Source of the DNA: Actinocatenispora comari
GTDB lineage: Bacteria; Actinomycetota; Actinomycetes; Mycobacteriales; Micromonosporaceae
DNA: 40,765 bases
Reading direction: 5' to 3'
NCBI RefSeq assembly: GCF_017312725.1
Contig: NZ_BOPO01000027.1
Span: forward strand, 1 to 40,765
Positions within the stretch are counted from its first letter, which is position 1. Each line of letters starts with the position of its first letter. A program made the translations under genes and the position numbers. Under the pieces are notes generated by a model. That model made no database searches. It was given only the letters and a program-made list of their open reading frames with translations, and was not told the origin of the DNA. Below, in pieces: positions 34,129 to 40,765 of the stretch.

Positions 34129-34866
34129 ATGTTCGTCGCCGGGTTCCCCAGCGCCGCGTTCGGCACGAACTGCTACGTGCTCGCGCCGGCGGTCGGCGAG
34201 CAGTGCGTGATCGTCGACCCGGGGTACCGGGTGGCCGGCGAGCTGGCCGAGCTGGTCGCCGAGTTCCGGTTGCGCCCGGTTGCGGTGCTGTTGACCCACG
34301 GCCACATCGACCACACCTTCTCGGTGGTGCCGGTCTGCAAGGCGAACGACGTCACCGCCTACGTGCACCCGGCCGACCGGGCGATGCTCGCCGACCCGAC
34401 GGTCGGGTTGTCCCCGGAGCTGGTCGCGGCGCTGCATCAGCTGCCCGACGGCGCCGTCGACACCGAACCGGCCGACGTGGCCGAGCTGTCCGACGGCGCG
34501 AGCCTGTCGCTCGCCGGGCTGACGTTGACCGTCGACCATGCGCCCGGCCATACCGAGGGGTCGGTGATGTTCCGTCTGCCCGGTGGCGTGCGGCGCGTCG
34601 GTGCGCAGCTGCCGCCCGGGGCGGCCGAGCTGGTCGAGGCCAGCGAGGTCTGCCTGGCCGGGGACGTGCTCTTCGCCGGCTCGGTAGGACGCGTGGACAT
34701 GCCCGGCGGGTCCGCCGCGGCGATGGCCGACAGCCTGCGGCGCCGGGTGCTGCCGCTGGCCGACACCGTCGCCGTCCTGCCCGGGCACGGGCCGCACACC
34801 ACGATCGGCCGCGAGCGCCGCACCAACCCGTACCTGCTGGATCCGGGCGTGCTCGCGGCCACCTGA
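34129..34866 (+). CDS. Metallo-beta-lactamase fold hydrolase (glyoxalase II-like)
   Basis: The 245-residue protein binds metals through T56-HGHIDH62 and has the later ligands in DHAPGHTEGS (His), AGDVLFAGSVGR (Asp) and LPGHGPHTTIGRE (His), a complete MBL set. MFVAGFPSAAFGTNCYVLAP is the usual first strand. It resembles M. tuberculosis Rv2581c, annotated as a possible glyoxalase II, and is followed by hisS as there. The substrate cannot be read from sequence; a thioester or lactone is possible. AGGAAGG lies before the ATG at 34129; an upstream frame is open but has no ribosome site. Confidence 0.88.
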   Translation: MFVAGFPSAAFGTNCYVLAPAVGEQCVIVDPGYRVAGELAELVAEFRLRPVAVLLTHGHIDHTFSVVPVCKANDVTAYVHPADRAMLADPTVGLSPELVAALHQLPDGAVDTEPADVAELSDGASLSLAGLTLTVDHAPGHTEGSVMFRLPGGVRRVGAQLPPGAAELVEASEVCLAGDVLFAGSVGRVDMPGGSAAAMADSLRRRVLPLADTVAVLPGHGPHTTIGRERRTNPYLLDPGVLAAT

Positions 34867-34950
34867 CCCGTCGTCGAAGATCCGTTTCGCGCGCCACCGG
34901 CGGTCCGCCGGGTCGAGTCGCGTCGTACGCCGAGGAGCGTTGAACACACC

Positions 34951-36285
34951 ATGAGCCAGGGCAAACCCACCCCGCTCAGCGGATTCCCCGAGTGGCTGCC
35001 GGCCGGGCAGCTCGTGCAGCGGCAGGTGATCGACACGCTGAGCCGCACCTTCGAGCTGCACGGCTTCGCGCCGCTGTCCACCCGCGCGGTCGAGCCGCTG
35101 GACCAGCTGCTGCGCAAGGGCGAGACCTCCAAGGAGGTGTACGTGCTGCGCCGGCTGCAGGCCGATGCCGACGACGCCTCCGACTCCGGGCTCGGGCTGC
35201 ACTTCGACCTGACCGTGCCGTTCGCCCGGTACGTGCTGGAGAACGCCGGGAAGCTGCAGTTCCCGTTCCGGCGGTACCAGATCCAGCCGTGCTGGCGCGG
35301 CGAGCGGCCGCAGGAGGGCCGGTACCGCGAGTTCTGGCAGGCCGACATCGACGTGGTGGACCGGGACACCCTGTCGCCGCACTACGAGGTCGAGCTGCCG
35401 CTGGTGATCGCGGACGCGCTGGGCGCGCTGCCGTTGCCGAAGGCGACCATGCACGTCAACAACCGGAAGCTGTCCCAGGGCTTCTACACCGGGCTGGGGC
35501 TGTCGGACCCGATGGCGGCCATCCGGATCGTCGACAAGATCGACAAGATCGGTCCGGCCGGGGTCGGCGCGACGCTGGCGAGCGAGCTCGGCGCCTCCGA
35601 CGCGCAGGTCAAGGCGTGCCTGGCGCTGGCCGAGATCCGGACCGCGGACGGCTCGTTCGCCGACCGGGTGGCCGCGCTCGGGGTGTCCGACCCGCTGCTG
35701 GACGAGGGCGTCGAGGAGCTGACCCGGGTGGTCGAGACGGCCGCCGAGCACGCGCCCGGCCTGGTCGTCGCCGACCTGCGGATCGCCCGCGGCCTGGACT
35801 ACTACACCGGCACCGTGTACGAGACGTTCCTGGACGGTGCGGAGGCGCTCGGCTCGATCTGCTCCGGCGGCCGGTACGACAACCTCGCCACCGCCGGCAC
35901 CGAGAGCTACCCGGGCGTCGGGCTGTCGATCGGGGTCTCCCGGATCCTCGGCCGCCTGATCGGCCGCGCCGAGCTGACCGCCACCCGCACCGTGCCCACC
36001 TGCGTACTGGTGGCGCTGCCGGACGACGCGTCGCGGCCGGCGTGCGACCGGATCGCCGCCACGCTGCGCCGGCGCGGGATCGCCACCGAGGTGGCGCCGG
36101 CGGCGCAGAAGTACGGCAAGCAGATCCGGTTCGCGCAGCGCCGCGGCATCCCGTACGTGCTGTTCCCGGACGCCGAGGGCGGCGCCGAGATCCGCGACAT
36201 CCGCTCCGGCGAGCAGACCGCGGTGCAGCTCGACAGCTGGCAGCCGCCCGCGGCCGACCTGCACCCGCGGCTCGCCACCGAATAG
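34951..36285 (+). CDS. hisS: Histidyl-tRNA synthetase
   Basis: The 444-residue class II synthetase charges tRNA-His. Motif 2 region is FRRYQIQPCWRGERPQEGRYREFWQ, His-binding loop 1 is FDLTVPFARYV, the HisA-like motif is RGLDYYTGTVYET, and motif 3 is LSIGVSRILGRLI. The anticodon-binding domain begins TVPTCVLVALPDD. FDLTVPFARYV with RGLDYYTGTVYE suggests the HisRS form that is widespread in Micromonosporaceae and differs from the shorter E. coli enzyme. GAGGAGC precedes the ATG by about 12 nt. Confidence 0.94.
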   Translation: MSQGKPTPLSGFPEWLPAGQLVQRQVIDTLSRTFELHGFAPLSTRAVEPLDQLLRKGETSKEVYVLRRLQADADDASDSGLGLHFDLTVPFARYVLENAGKLQFPFRRYQIQPCWRGERPQEGRYREFWQADIDVVDRDTLSPHYEVELPLVIADALGALPLPKATMHVNNRKLSQGFYTGLGLSDPMAAIRIVDKIDKIGPAGVGATLASELGASDAQVKACLALAEIRTADGSFADRVAALGVSDPLLDEGVEELTRVVETAAEHAPGLVVADLRIARGLDYYTGTVYETFLDGAEALGSICSGGRYDNLATAGTESYPGVGLSIGVSRILGRLIGRAELTATRTVPTCVLVALPDDASRPACDRIAATLRRRGIATEVAPAAQKYGKQIRFAQRRGIPYVLFPDAEGGAEIRDIRSGEQTAVQLDSWQPPAADLHPRLATE

Positions 36286-36295
36286 TCCGACCCCG

Positions 36296-36322
36296 GCCGC
36301 CGGTCGGTCGCCGGCCGGCGGC
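36296..36322 (+). terminator. Possible terminator after hisS
   Basis: GCCGCCGG (36296-36303) pairs with CCGGCGGC (36315-36322), 10 bp after the stop. No T-run follows. Confidence 0.45.
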
Positions 36323-36375
36323 TGGAAGAATCGTCGTCGAGGCACCACCGCGATCTTGTCGAAGGAGAAACGCTC

Positions 36376-38202
36376 GTGATCCGCACCCACGGGGCAGGCA
36401 CGCTGCGCGCCGAGCACGTCGGTACCCACGTCACGCTGGCCGGCTGGGTGGCCCGCCGGCGCGACCACGGCGGGGTGATCTTCGTCGACCTGCGGGACGC
36501 CTCCGGCGTCGTCCAGGTGGTGTTCCGGGGCGGTACCGCCGAGGCGGACGCCGCCGAGGCCGCCGCGCACGTGCTGCGCAGCGAGTACTGCGTGCGCATC
36601 GAGGGCACCGTCGAGGCCCGCCCGGCCGGCAACGAGAACCCGGAGCTGCCCACCGGCGACGTGGAGCTGACCGTCACCGGCCTGGAGGTGCTCAGCGCCT
36701 CCGCGCCGCTGCCGTTCCCGATCGACGAGCACCTCACCGTCGGCGAGGAGGCCCGGCTGCGCTACCGGTACCTGGATCTGCGCCGGTCCGGGCCGGCGCA
36801 CGCGCTGCGGCTGCGCAGCGACGCGAACCGGATCGCCCGTACGGTGCTCGCGGAGCGCGACTTCGTCGAGATCGAGACGCCGACGCTGACCCGGTCCACC
36901 CCGGAGGGCGCCCGCGACTTCCTGGTCCCGGTGCGGCTGCAGCCCGGCTCCTGGTACGCGCTGCCGCAGTCGCCGCAGCTGTTCAAGCAGCTGCTGATGG
37001 TGGCCGGGATGGAGCGCTACTACCAGATCGCCCGGTGCTACCGGGACGAGGACTTCCGGGCCGACCGGCAGCCGGAGTTCACCCAGCTCGACATCGAGAT
37101 GTCGTTCGTGACCCAGGACGACGTGATCGAGGTCGGCGAGGCGATCACCGCGGCGCTGTGGTCGCAGCTGGCCGGCTACGAGATCCCGCGGCCGATCCCG
37201 CGGATCACCTGGCACGAGGCGATGGACCGGTACGGCTCGGACAAGCCCGACCTGCGCTACGAGGTGGAGCTGACCGAGCTGACCGAGGTGCTGCGGGGCA
37301 CCGAGTTCCGGGTGTTCGCCGGTGCGATCGCGGCCGGCGGGTACGTCGGGGCGGTGGTGATGCCCGGTGGCGCGAGCCAGACCCGCAAGGAGCTGGACGG
37401 CTGGCAGGACTGGGCGAAGGCGCGTGGCGCGAAGGGCCTCGCGTACGTGCTGTTCGACGCGGAGACCGGTGCGCCGAAGGGCCCGGTGGCGAAGAACCTG
37501 TCGGCCGAGCACCTGGCCGCGTTGCCGGACGTGGTCGGCGCCAAGCCGGGCGACGCGGTGTTCTTCGCCGCCGGCGACCGGATCGGCGCGCAGGAGCTGC
37601 TCGGCGCGGCCCGCAACGAGATCGCCCGCCGCTGCGGCCTGGTCGACGAGAACGCCTGGGCGTTCTGCTGGGTGACCGACGCGCCGATGTTCCTGCCGGT
37701 GGAGTCCAGCGACGACGTGGCGGTCGGCTCCGGCGCCTGGACCGCGGTGCACCACCCGTTCACCTCGCCGACCGGGGAGTGGCTGGAGCGCTTCGAGCAG
37801 GACCCGGAGCGTGCCACCGCCTACGCGTACGACATCGTCTGCAACGGCAACGAGATCGGCGGCGGCTCGATCCGTATCCACCAGGCCGAGGTGCAGAAGC
37901 GGGTGTTCGACCTGCTCGGCATCACCCCGGACGACGCGGCCGACAAGTTCGGGTTCCTGCTCGACGCCTTCCAGTACGGGCCGCCGCCGCACGGCGGCAT
38001 CGCGTTCGGCTGGGACCGGGTCTGCATGCTGCTCGGTGGGCTGGACAGCATCCGCGAGGTCATCGCGTTCCCGAAGTCCGGCGGCGGGTTCGACCCGCTG
38101 ACCGGCGCGCCGACCCCGATCACCCCGCAGCAGCGGCGCGAGGCCGGGGTGGACGCGAAGCCCAAGCCGAAGGCGGCGGAGCCGGCCGACAAGGCGGAGT
38201 GA
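36376..38202 (+). CDS. aspS: Aspartyl-tRNA synthetase
   Basis: The 608-residue bacterial-type AspRS has an N-terminal OB anticodon domain ([20 protein letters not shown]), motif 2 in [20 protein letters not shown], a GAD insertion domain, and motif 3 in [16 protein letters not shown]. The last 15 or so residues are a Lys/Ala tail. The length and GAD domain mark the long bacterial form, which in species without AsnRS also charges tRNA-Asn; that cannot be decided here. AAGGAGAAACGCTC precedes the GTG start. Confidence 0.95.
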   Translation: MIRTHGAGTLRAEHVGTHVTLAGWVARRRDHGGVIFVDLRDASGVVQVVFRGGTAEADAAEAAAHVLRSEYCVRIEGTVEARPAGNENPELPTGDVELTVTGLEVLSASAPLPFPIDEHLTVGEEARLRYRYLDLRRSGPAHALRLRSDANRIARTVLAERDFVEIETPTLTRSTPEGARDFLVPVRLQPGSWYALPQSPQLFKQLLMVAGMERYYQIARCYRDEDFRADRQPEFTQLDIEMSFVTQDDVIEVGEAITAALWSQLAGYEIPRPIPRITWHEAMDRYGSDKPDLRYEVELTELTEVLRGTEFRVFAGAIAAGGYVGAVVMPGGASQTRKELDGWQDWAKARGAKGLAYVLFDAETGAPKGPVAKNLSAEHLAALPDVVGAKPGDAVFFAAGDRIGAQELLGAARNEIARRCGLVDENAWAFCWVTDAPMFLPVESSDDVAVGSGAWTAVHHPFTSPTGEWLERFEQDPERATAYAYDIVCNGNEIGGGSIRIHQAEVQKRVFDLLGITPDDAADKFGFLLDAFQYGPPPHGGIAFGWDRVCMLLGGLDSIREVIAFPKSGGGFDPLTGAPTPITPQQRREAGVDAKPKPKAAEPADKAE

Positions 38203-38206
38203 TCGG

Positions 38207-38238
38207 CCGGTGCCTCCACCCCGGGGTGGAGGCACCGG
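38207..38238 (+). terminator. Strong hairpin terminator after aspS
   Basis: CCGGTGCCTCCACC (38207-38220) and GGTGGAGGCACCGG (38225-38238) pair perfectly over 14 bp around a CCGG loop, 4 bp after the stop. No T-run follows, as is common in actinobacterial terminators. Confidence 0.75.
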
Positions 38239-38325
38239 ACCCATCCCGGCGCCGATGCCGCCGGGCCGCCGGTTCCGTAGCGTCGATTCCGTTGGCGATC
38301 GACTCTGCACGGAAGTTGGCGACGC

Positions 38326-38817
38326 ATGTCCTCCGAGACCACGTCCTACCTGCTGTACGGGCTGCTCGGGCTCGTCCTGCTGATCTGGATCATCTCCCGC
38401 CAGGTGGGGGAGCGGACCTGGACGACCCGGCGGCTGGTGATCATGCCGCTGATCTTCGTGGTCGTCGCGGTGATCAACGGCCGCACGCTCGGGCACGATC
38501 TGTCCACCGGGCTGTCGATCGGCCTGTTCGCGGCCGGGCTGGTACTCGCCGTCGTGCTCGGACTCGCCCGCGCGGCCACGATGGCGACCCGGCCCGGTTC
38601 GGACAACACGGTCGTCACCCGCAGCAACTGGTGGACGATTGTCCTGTGGCTGGTTTCCATCGCGATACGCGTCGGCCTGGCGTTCGGCGCCGCCTCGCTC
38701 GGCGCGCCGGAGGGCATCGCCGAGTCGATGCTGTTCGCCGCCGTCACGATCGGTGCGCAGAACCTGGTCGTCGCCCGCCGCGGCGGGCTGCTCGGCGCGG
38801 TAGCGCAGCGGGTCTGA
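38326..38817 (+). CDS. Small integral membrane protein, possibly DUF1453/CcdC-like
   Basis: The 163-residue protein has about four to five membrane helices: YLLYGLLGLVLLIWII, LVIMPLIFVVVAVIN, IGLFAAGLVLAVVLGLAR, WTIVLWLVSIAIRVGLAF and a final stretch. The first helix followed by ISRQVGERTW and a long loop after the third helix resembles small DUF1453-type membrane proteins, but this is only by eye. It is 13 bp before the sensor kinase and may be its partner or sensor accessory. The function is unknown. Confidence 0.7.
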   Translation: MSSETTSYLLYGLLGLVLLIWIISRQVGERTWTTRRLVIMPLIFVVVAVINGRTLGHDLSTGLSIGLFAAGLVLAVVLGLARAATMATRPGSDNTVVTRSNWWTIVLWLVSIAIRVGLAFGAASLGAPEGIAESMLFAAVTIGAQNLVVARRGGLLGAVAQRV

Positions 38818-38830
38818 GCGGGGCGGCGCG

Positions 38831-40033
38831 GTGACCGACGGCGTGCGGGACGGCGGCGTCTTCTTCCCCGACAGCCATCTGGGCCGCTTCCGGCTCGCGA
38901 TCCGGGTGGCCGGGTTGGCCGCCTGGGTGGCGGTGTCGATCCTCGGTGCTCCCACCGGGAACCGGCCGCTGACCAGCGTGCTCGTCGCCATCGCCGGTGC
39001 GGCCGTGATCGTCAGCGGGATGCTGTTTCGCCGCCGGTACTGGTGGGTGTCGGCGGTCGGCGTCGCGATCTTCGCGGTGCTCGGGCTGGCGCTGACCGCG
39101 ATCGGGCCGAGCTGGGTCGGCTGGGCGCCGGTCGTGTTCGCGCTGTTCTGGTCGATCATCCGCCTGCCGGGCCGGCTGGTGGTGGCCACCTCGACGGTGC
39201 TGCTGGTCGCGATGGTGATCGTCGGCTGGCTCGCGCTCGGCCCGGGAGCCGTCGTCGGGCAGCTCGCCACCTGCATGGGCGTCGCCGTCCTGGCGTACTC
39301 GATGCGCAGCGCGCGGCAGCGTGCCACCGACGCCGAACGGCTGCTCGCCTCCGAACGCGCGGCCCGCGAGGCGACCGAACGGGCCAGCGTGCTCGCCGAG
39401 CGGCAGCGGCTCGCGCGGGAGATCCACGACATCCTGGCGCACACGTTGTCCGCGCAGGTGGTGCAGTTGGAGGGCACCCGGATGCTGCTGCGCCACGGCG
39501 CCGACACCGACGCGGTACTGGCCCGGGTCGAGCAGGCGCAGCGGCTGGCCCGGGACGGCCTGGACGAGACGCGCCGCGCGCTGGACTCGCTGCGCGGCCG
39601 GTCCCGGCCGCTGGCCGAGACGCTTCCCGCGCTCGCCGCCGACGCCGGCGCCGGGTACGCCAGCGAGGGCGACCCGCGGGACCTGGGTCCGGAGGCGTCG
39701 CTCGCGATCGTGCGCACCGTCCAGGAGGCACTGACCAACGTGCGCAAGCACGCCCGCGGCGCGGCCACGACGGTACGGCTGCGCTACGCGCCGGACGCGG
39801 CCACCGTCGAGATCGTCGACGCCGGCGGGCCGGGGCCTGCCGACGCGGACGGGCCCGGCACGGACGGCGCCGAGACTGGTGGGCCGGCGCAGGACGCGGC
39901 GTCGCTCGCCGGCTCCGGCGGCGGGTACGGTCTTGCCGGGATGCGGGAGCGCGCCGAACTGCTCGGCGGGGCGCTGTGGGCGGGGCCGCTCGCGGACGGC
40001 GGCTTCCGGGTCCGGCTGCGCATTCCGGCCTGA
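38831..40033 (+). CDS. Sensor histidine kinase, NarL/LiaS type (HisKA_3)
   Basis: The 400-residue protein has an N-terminal set of about five or six membrane helices (residues 25-160) with little external domain, a coiled coil, then H199 in ERQRLAREIHDILAHTLSAQ, the HisKA_3 phosphorylation site. The ATPase domain has VQEALTNVRKHA (N box) and GGYGLAGMRERAELLGG (G box). The loop between the ATPase elements carries a Gly/Asp/Pro-rich insert. Intramembrane-sensing kinases of this type often detect cell-envelope stress. The GTG start is chosen by frame; the gene ends 14 bp before its response regulator. Confidence 0.9.
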   Translation: MTDGVRDGGVFFPDSHLGRFRLAIRVAGLAAWVAVSILGAPTGNRPLTSVLVAIAGAAVIVSGMLFRRRYWWVSAVGVAIFAVLGLALTAIGPSWVGWAPVVFALFWSIIRLPGRLVVATSTVLLVAMVIVGWLALGPGAVVGQLATCMGVAVLAYSMRSARQRATDAERLLASERAAREATERASVLAERQRLAREIHDILAHTLSAQVVQLEGTRMLLRHGADTDAVLARVEQAQRLARDGLDETRRALDSLRGRSRPLAETLPALAADAGAGYASEGDPRDLGPEASLAIVRTVQEALTNVRKHARGAATTVRLRYAPDAATVEIVDAGGPGPADADGPGTDGAETGGPAQDAASLAGSGGGYGLAGMRERAELLGGALWAGPLADGGFRVRLRIPA

Positions 40034-40047
40034 TCGAGGGGAGTGCG

Positions 40048-40707
40048 GTGGACGGGCCGATCCGGGTCGTGGTGGCGGACGACCAACGGGTGGTACGCGA
40101 AGGCATCGAGCTGATGCTGTCGCTCACCGACGGGGTCGAGGTGGTCGCCACCGCCGCCGACGGCGAGCAGGCGGTGGCCGCGGTCGCCCGGTACGACCCG
40201 GACGTGGTGCTGATGGATCTGCGGATGCCGCGCTGCGACGGCGTGGCGGCGACCCGGCTGGTACGCCGGGACCATCCGCGCTCGCAGGTCGTCGTGCTCA
40301 CCACGTTCGCCGACGACGAGTCGGTGCTGGCGGCGCTGCACGCCGGCGCCCGCGGCTACCTGACCAAGGACGCCGGGGCCGAGGAGGTGGCGCGGGCGGT
40401 CCGGCGGGTGGCCGCCGGCCAGGCCGATCTCGACCCGGACGTGCAGCGCCGGCTGCTGGAGCTGCTACCGGCACACCGGCCGGTGCCGTCCGCGCCGGCG
40501 GGCCCGGCGCCGGACGGACTGACCGAGCGCGAGGTCGAGGTGCTGTCGCTGATCGCCGCCGGGCTGTCCAACACCGAGATCGCGCAGTCCCTGGTGGTCA
40601 GCGAGGCGACGGTCAAGACGCACGTGAACCACCTGTTCGCCAAGACCGGGGTGCGCGACCGGGCCCAGGCCGTCGCCTACGCCTACCGCCACGGCCTCGC
40701 CGGCTGA
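40048..40707 (+). CDS. Response regulator, NarL/LuxR family
   Basis: The 219-residue regulator has a receiver domain with the acidic pair DD (residues 11-12), the phosphoacceptor D57 in VVLMDLRMP, VVVLTTF and the Lys in YLTKDA. After a Pro/Ala linker (AHRPVPSAPAGPAP) comes a LuxR helix-turn-helix beginning LTEREVEVLSLIAAGLSNTE and SEATVKTHVNHLFAK. The GTG start is behind GAGGGGAG. It is co-transcribed with the kinase immediately upstream; its target genes are not visible. Its stop overlaps the start of the 15-bp tandem repeat. Confidence 0.92.
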   Translation: MDGPIRVVVADDQRVVREGIELMLSLTDGVEVVATAADGEQAVAAVARYDPDVVLMDLRMPRCDGVAATRLVRRDHPRSQVVVLTTFADDESVLAALHAGARGYLTKDAGAEEVARAVRRVAAGQADLDPDVQRRLLELLPAHRPVPSAPAGPAPDGLTEREVEVLSLIAAGLSNTEIAQSLVVSEATVKTHVNHLFAKTGVRDRAQAVAYAYRHGLAG

Positions 40708-40765
40708 CCGCGACGCCGACGACCGCGACGCCGACGACCGCGACGCCGACGACCGCGACGCCGAC
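40706..40765. repeat. Tandem 15-bp repeat, four perfect copies, continuing past the window end
   Basis: GACCGCGACGCCGAC is repeated exactly at 40706, 40721, 40736 and 40751 and reaches the last base. Each unit is itself built of GACCGC/GACGCC-like halves. The first copy includes the last two bases of the response regulator's stop. Because 15 is a multiple of 3, it could extend an Asp/Arg/Ala repeat protein (DRDAD) in one frame, but nothing shows it is translated. Confidence 0.9.

Noticed and set aside
34867-34950. T-box or other riboswitch before hisS
   Set aside because: Only 84 bp are available and there is no T-box consensus or antiterminator-like fold.
34992-38834. Plus-strand 1,280-codon frame across hisS and aspS
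   Set aside because: It is a +1/+2 shadow of two certain synthetase genes; composition is Arg/Ala/Gly-rich without motifs.
33802-39768. A minus-strand open frame of nearly 2,000 codons
   Set aside because: It lies opposite the hydrolase, hisS, aspS and kinase genes, has no ribosome site, and its product is an Arg/His/Gly/Gln-rich string with no motif. In very GC-rich DNA the antisense of real genes often lacks stops.
40706-40765. CRISPR array
   Set aside because: The units are contiguous with no spacers, and no cas gene is present.

Overview
The window is a very GC-rich actinobacterial chromosome segment, probably from the Micromonosporaceae or a near relative. I infer this from strong third-position G/C bias, frequent GTG starts, GTGA/ATGA stop-start overlaps, a type VII (ESX) secretion gene set, and phosphatidylinositol mannoside genes. 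From about 16.5 to 38.2 kb the gene order closely follows the Mycobacterium tuberculosis Rv2613c-to-Rv2572c region as I remember it. I ran no database search.

Layout. (1) 1-296: the 5' end of an IS481-type insertion sequence entering from the left and ending at a GCTAGC site. (2) 307-6693: a divergent ESX-type locus. Three overlapping minus-strand genes encode a Gly-rich helical protein, a WXG-type protein with a Gly-rich tail, and a mycosin protease. Four plus-strand genes encode a cytosolic protein with an apparent internal duplication, a lipoprotein, a small protein with a YxxxD signal, and a 351-residue WNG protein with a hydrophobic segment. No Ecc core component lies in the window. (3) 6787-11409: an RNHCP zinc protein with an apparent ATC start, a secreted GH18-like protein, a serine hydrolase, an HIT-family phosphorylase and a K+ channel. 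(4) 11510-16121: a DHA2 exporter with a MarR regulator and a candidate operator, then a convergent EF-G-like GTPase.

(5) 16562-22929: pgsA, a PIM acyltransferase, pimA, a LemA-like protein, pdxS-pdxT and yebC. These cover PI/PIM lipid synthesis and pyridoxal phosphate synthesis. (6) 22986-29877: ruvCAB behind a consensus SOS box, then yajC-secD-secF and apt. (7) 30072-38202: bifunctional Rel, an unrecognised 56-residue ORF, a convergent membrane-anchored cyclophilin, an MBL hydrolase, hisS and aspS. (8) 38326-40707: a membrane protein and a NarL-type two-component system, followed by a 15-bp tandem repeat that runs off the window.

The most notable sequence-level observations are a ruvC leader in which the SOS operator lies inside a perfect 12-bp-arm palindrome that also covers the ribosome binding site, the core-less divergent ESX locus bounded by an IS, the ATC start of the RNHCP gene, the MarR-exporter operator, and the terminal 15-bp repeat. 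There is no CRISPR array, tRNA, rRNA or recognisable riboswitch.
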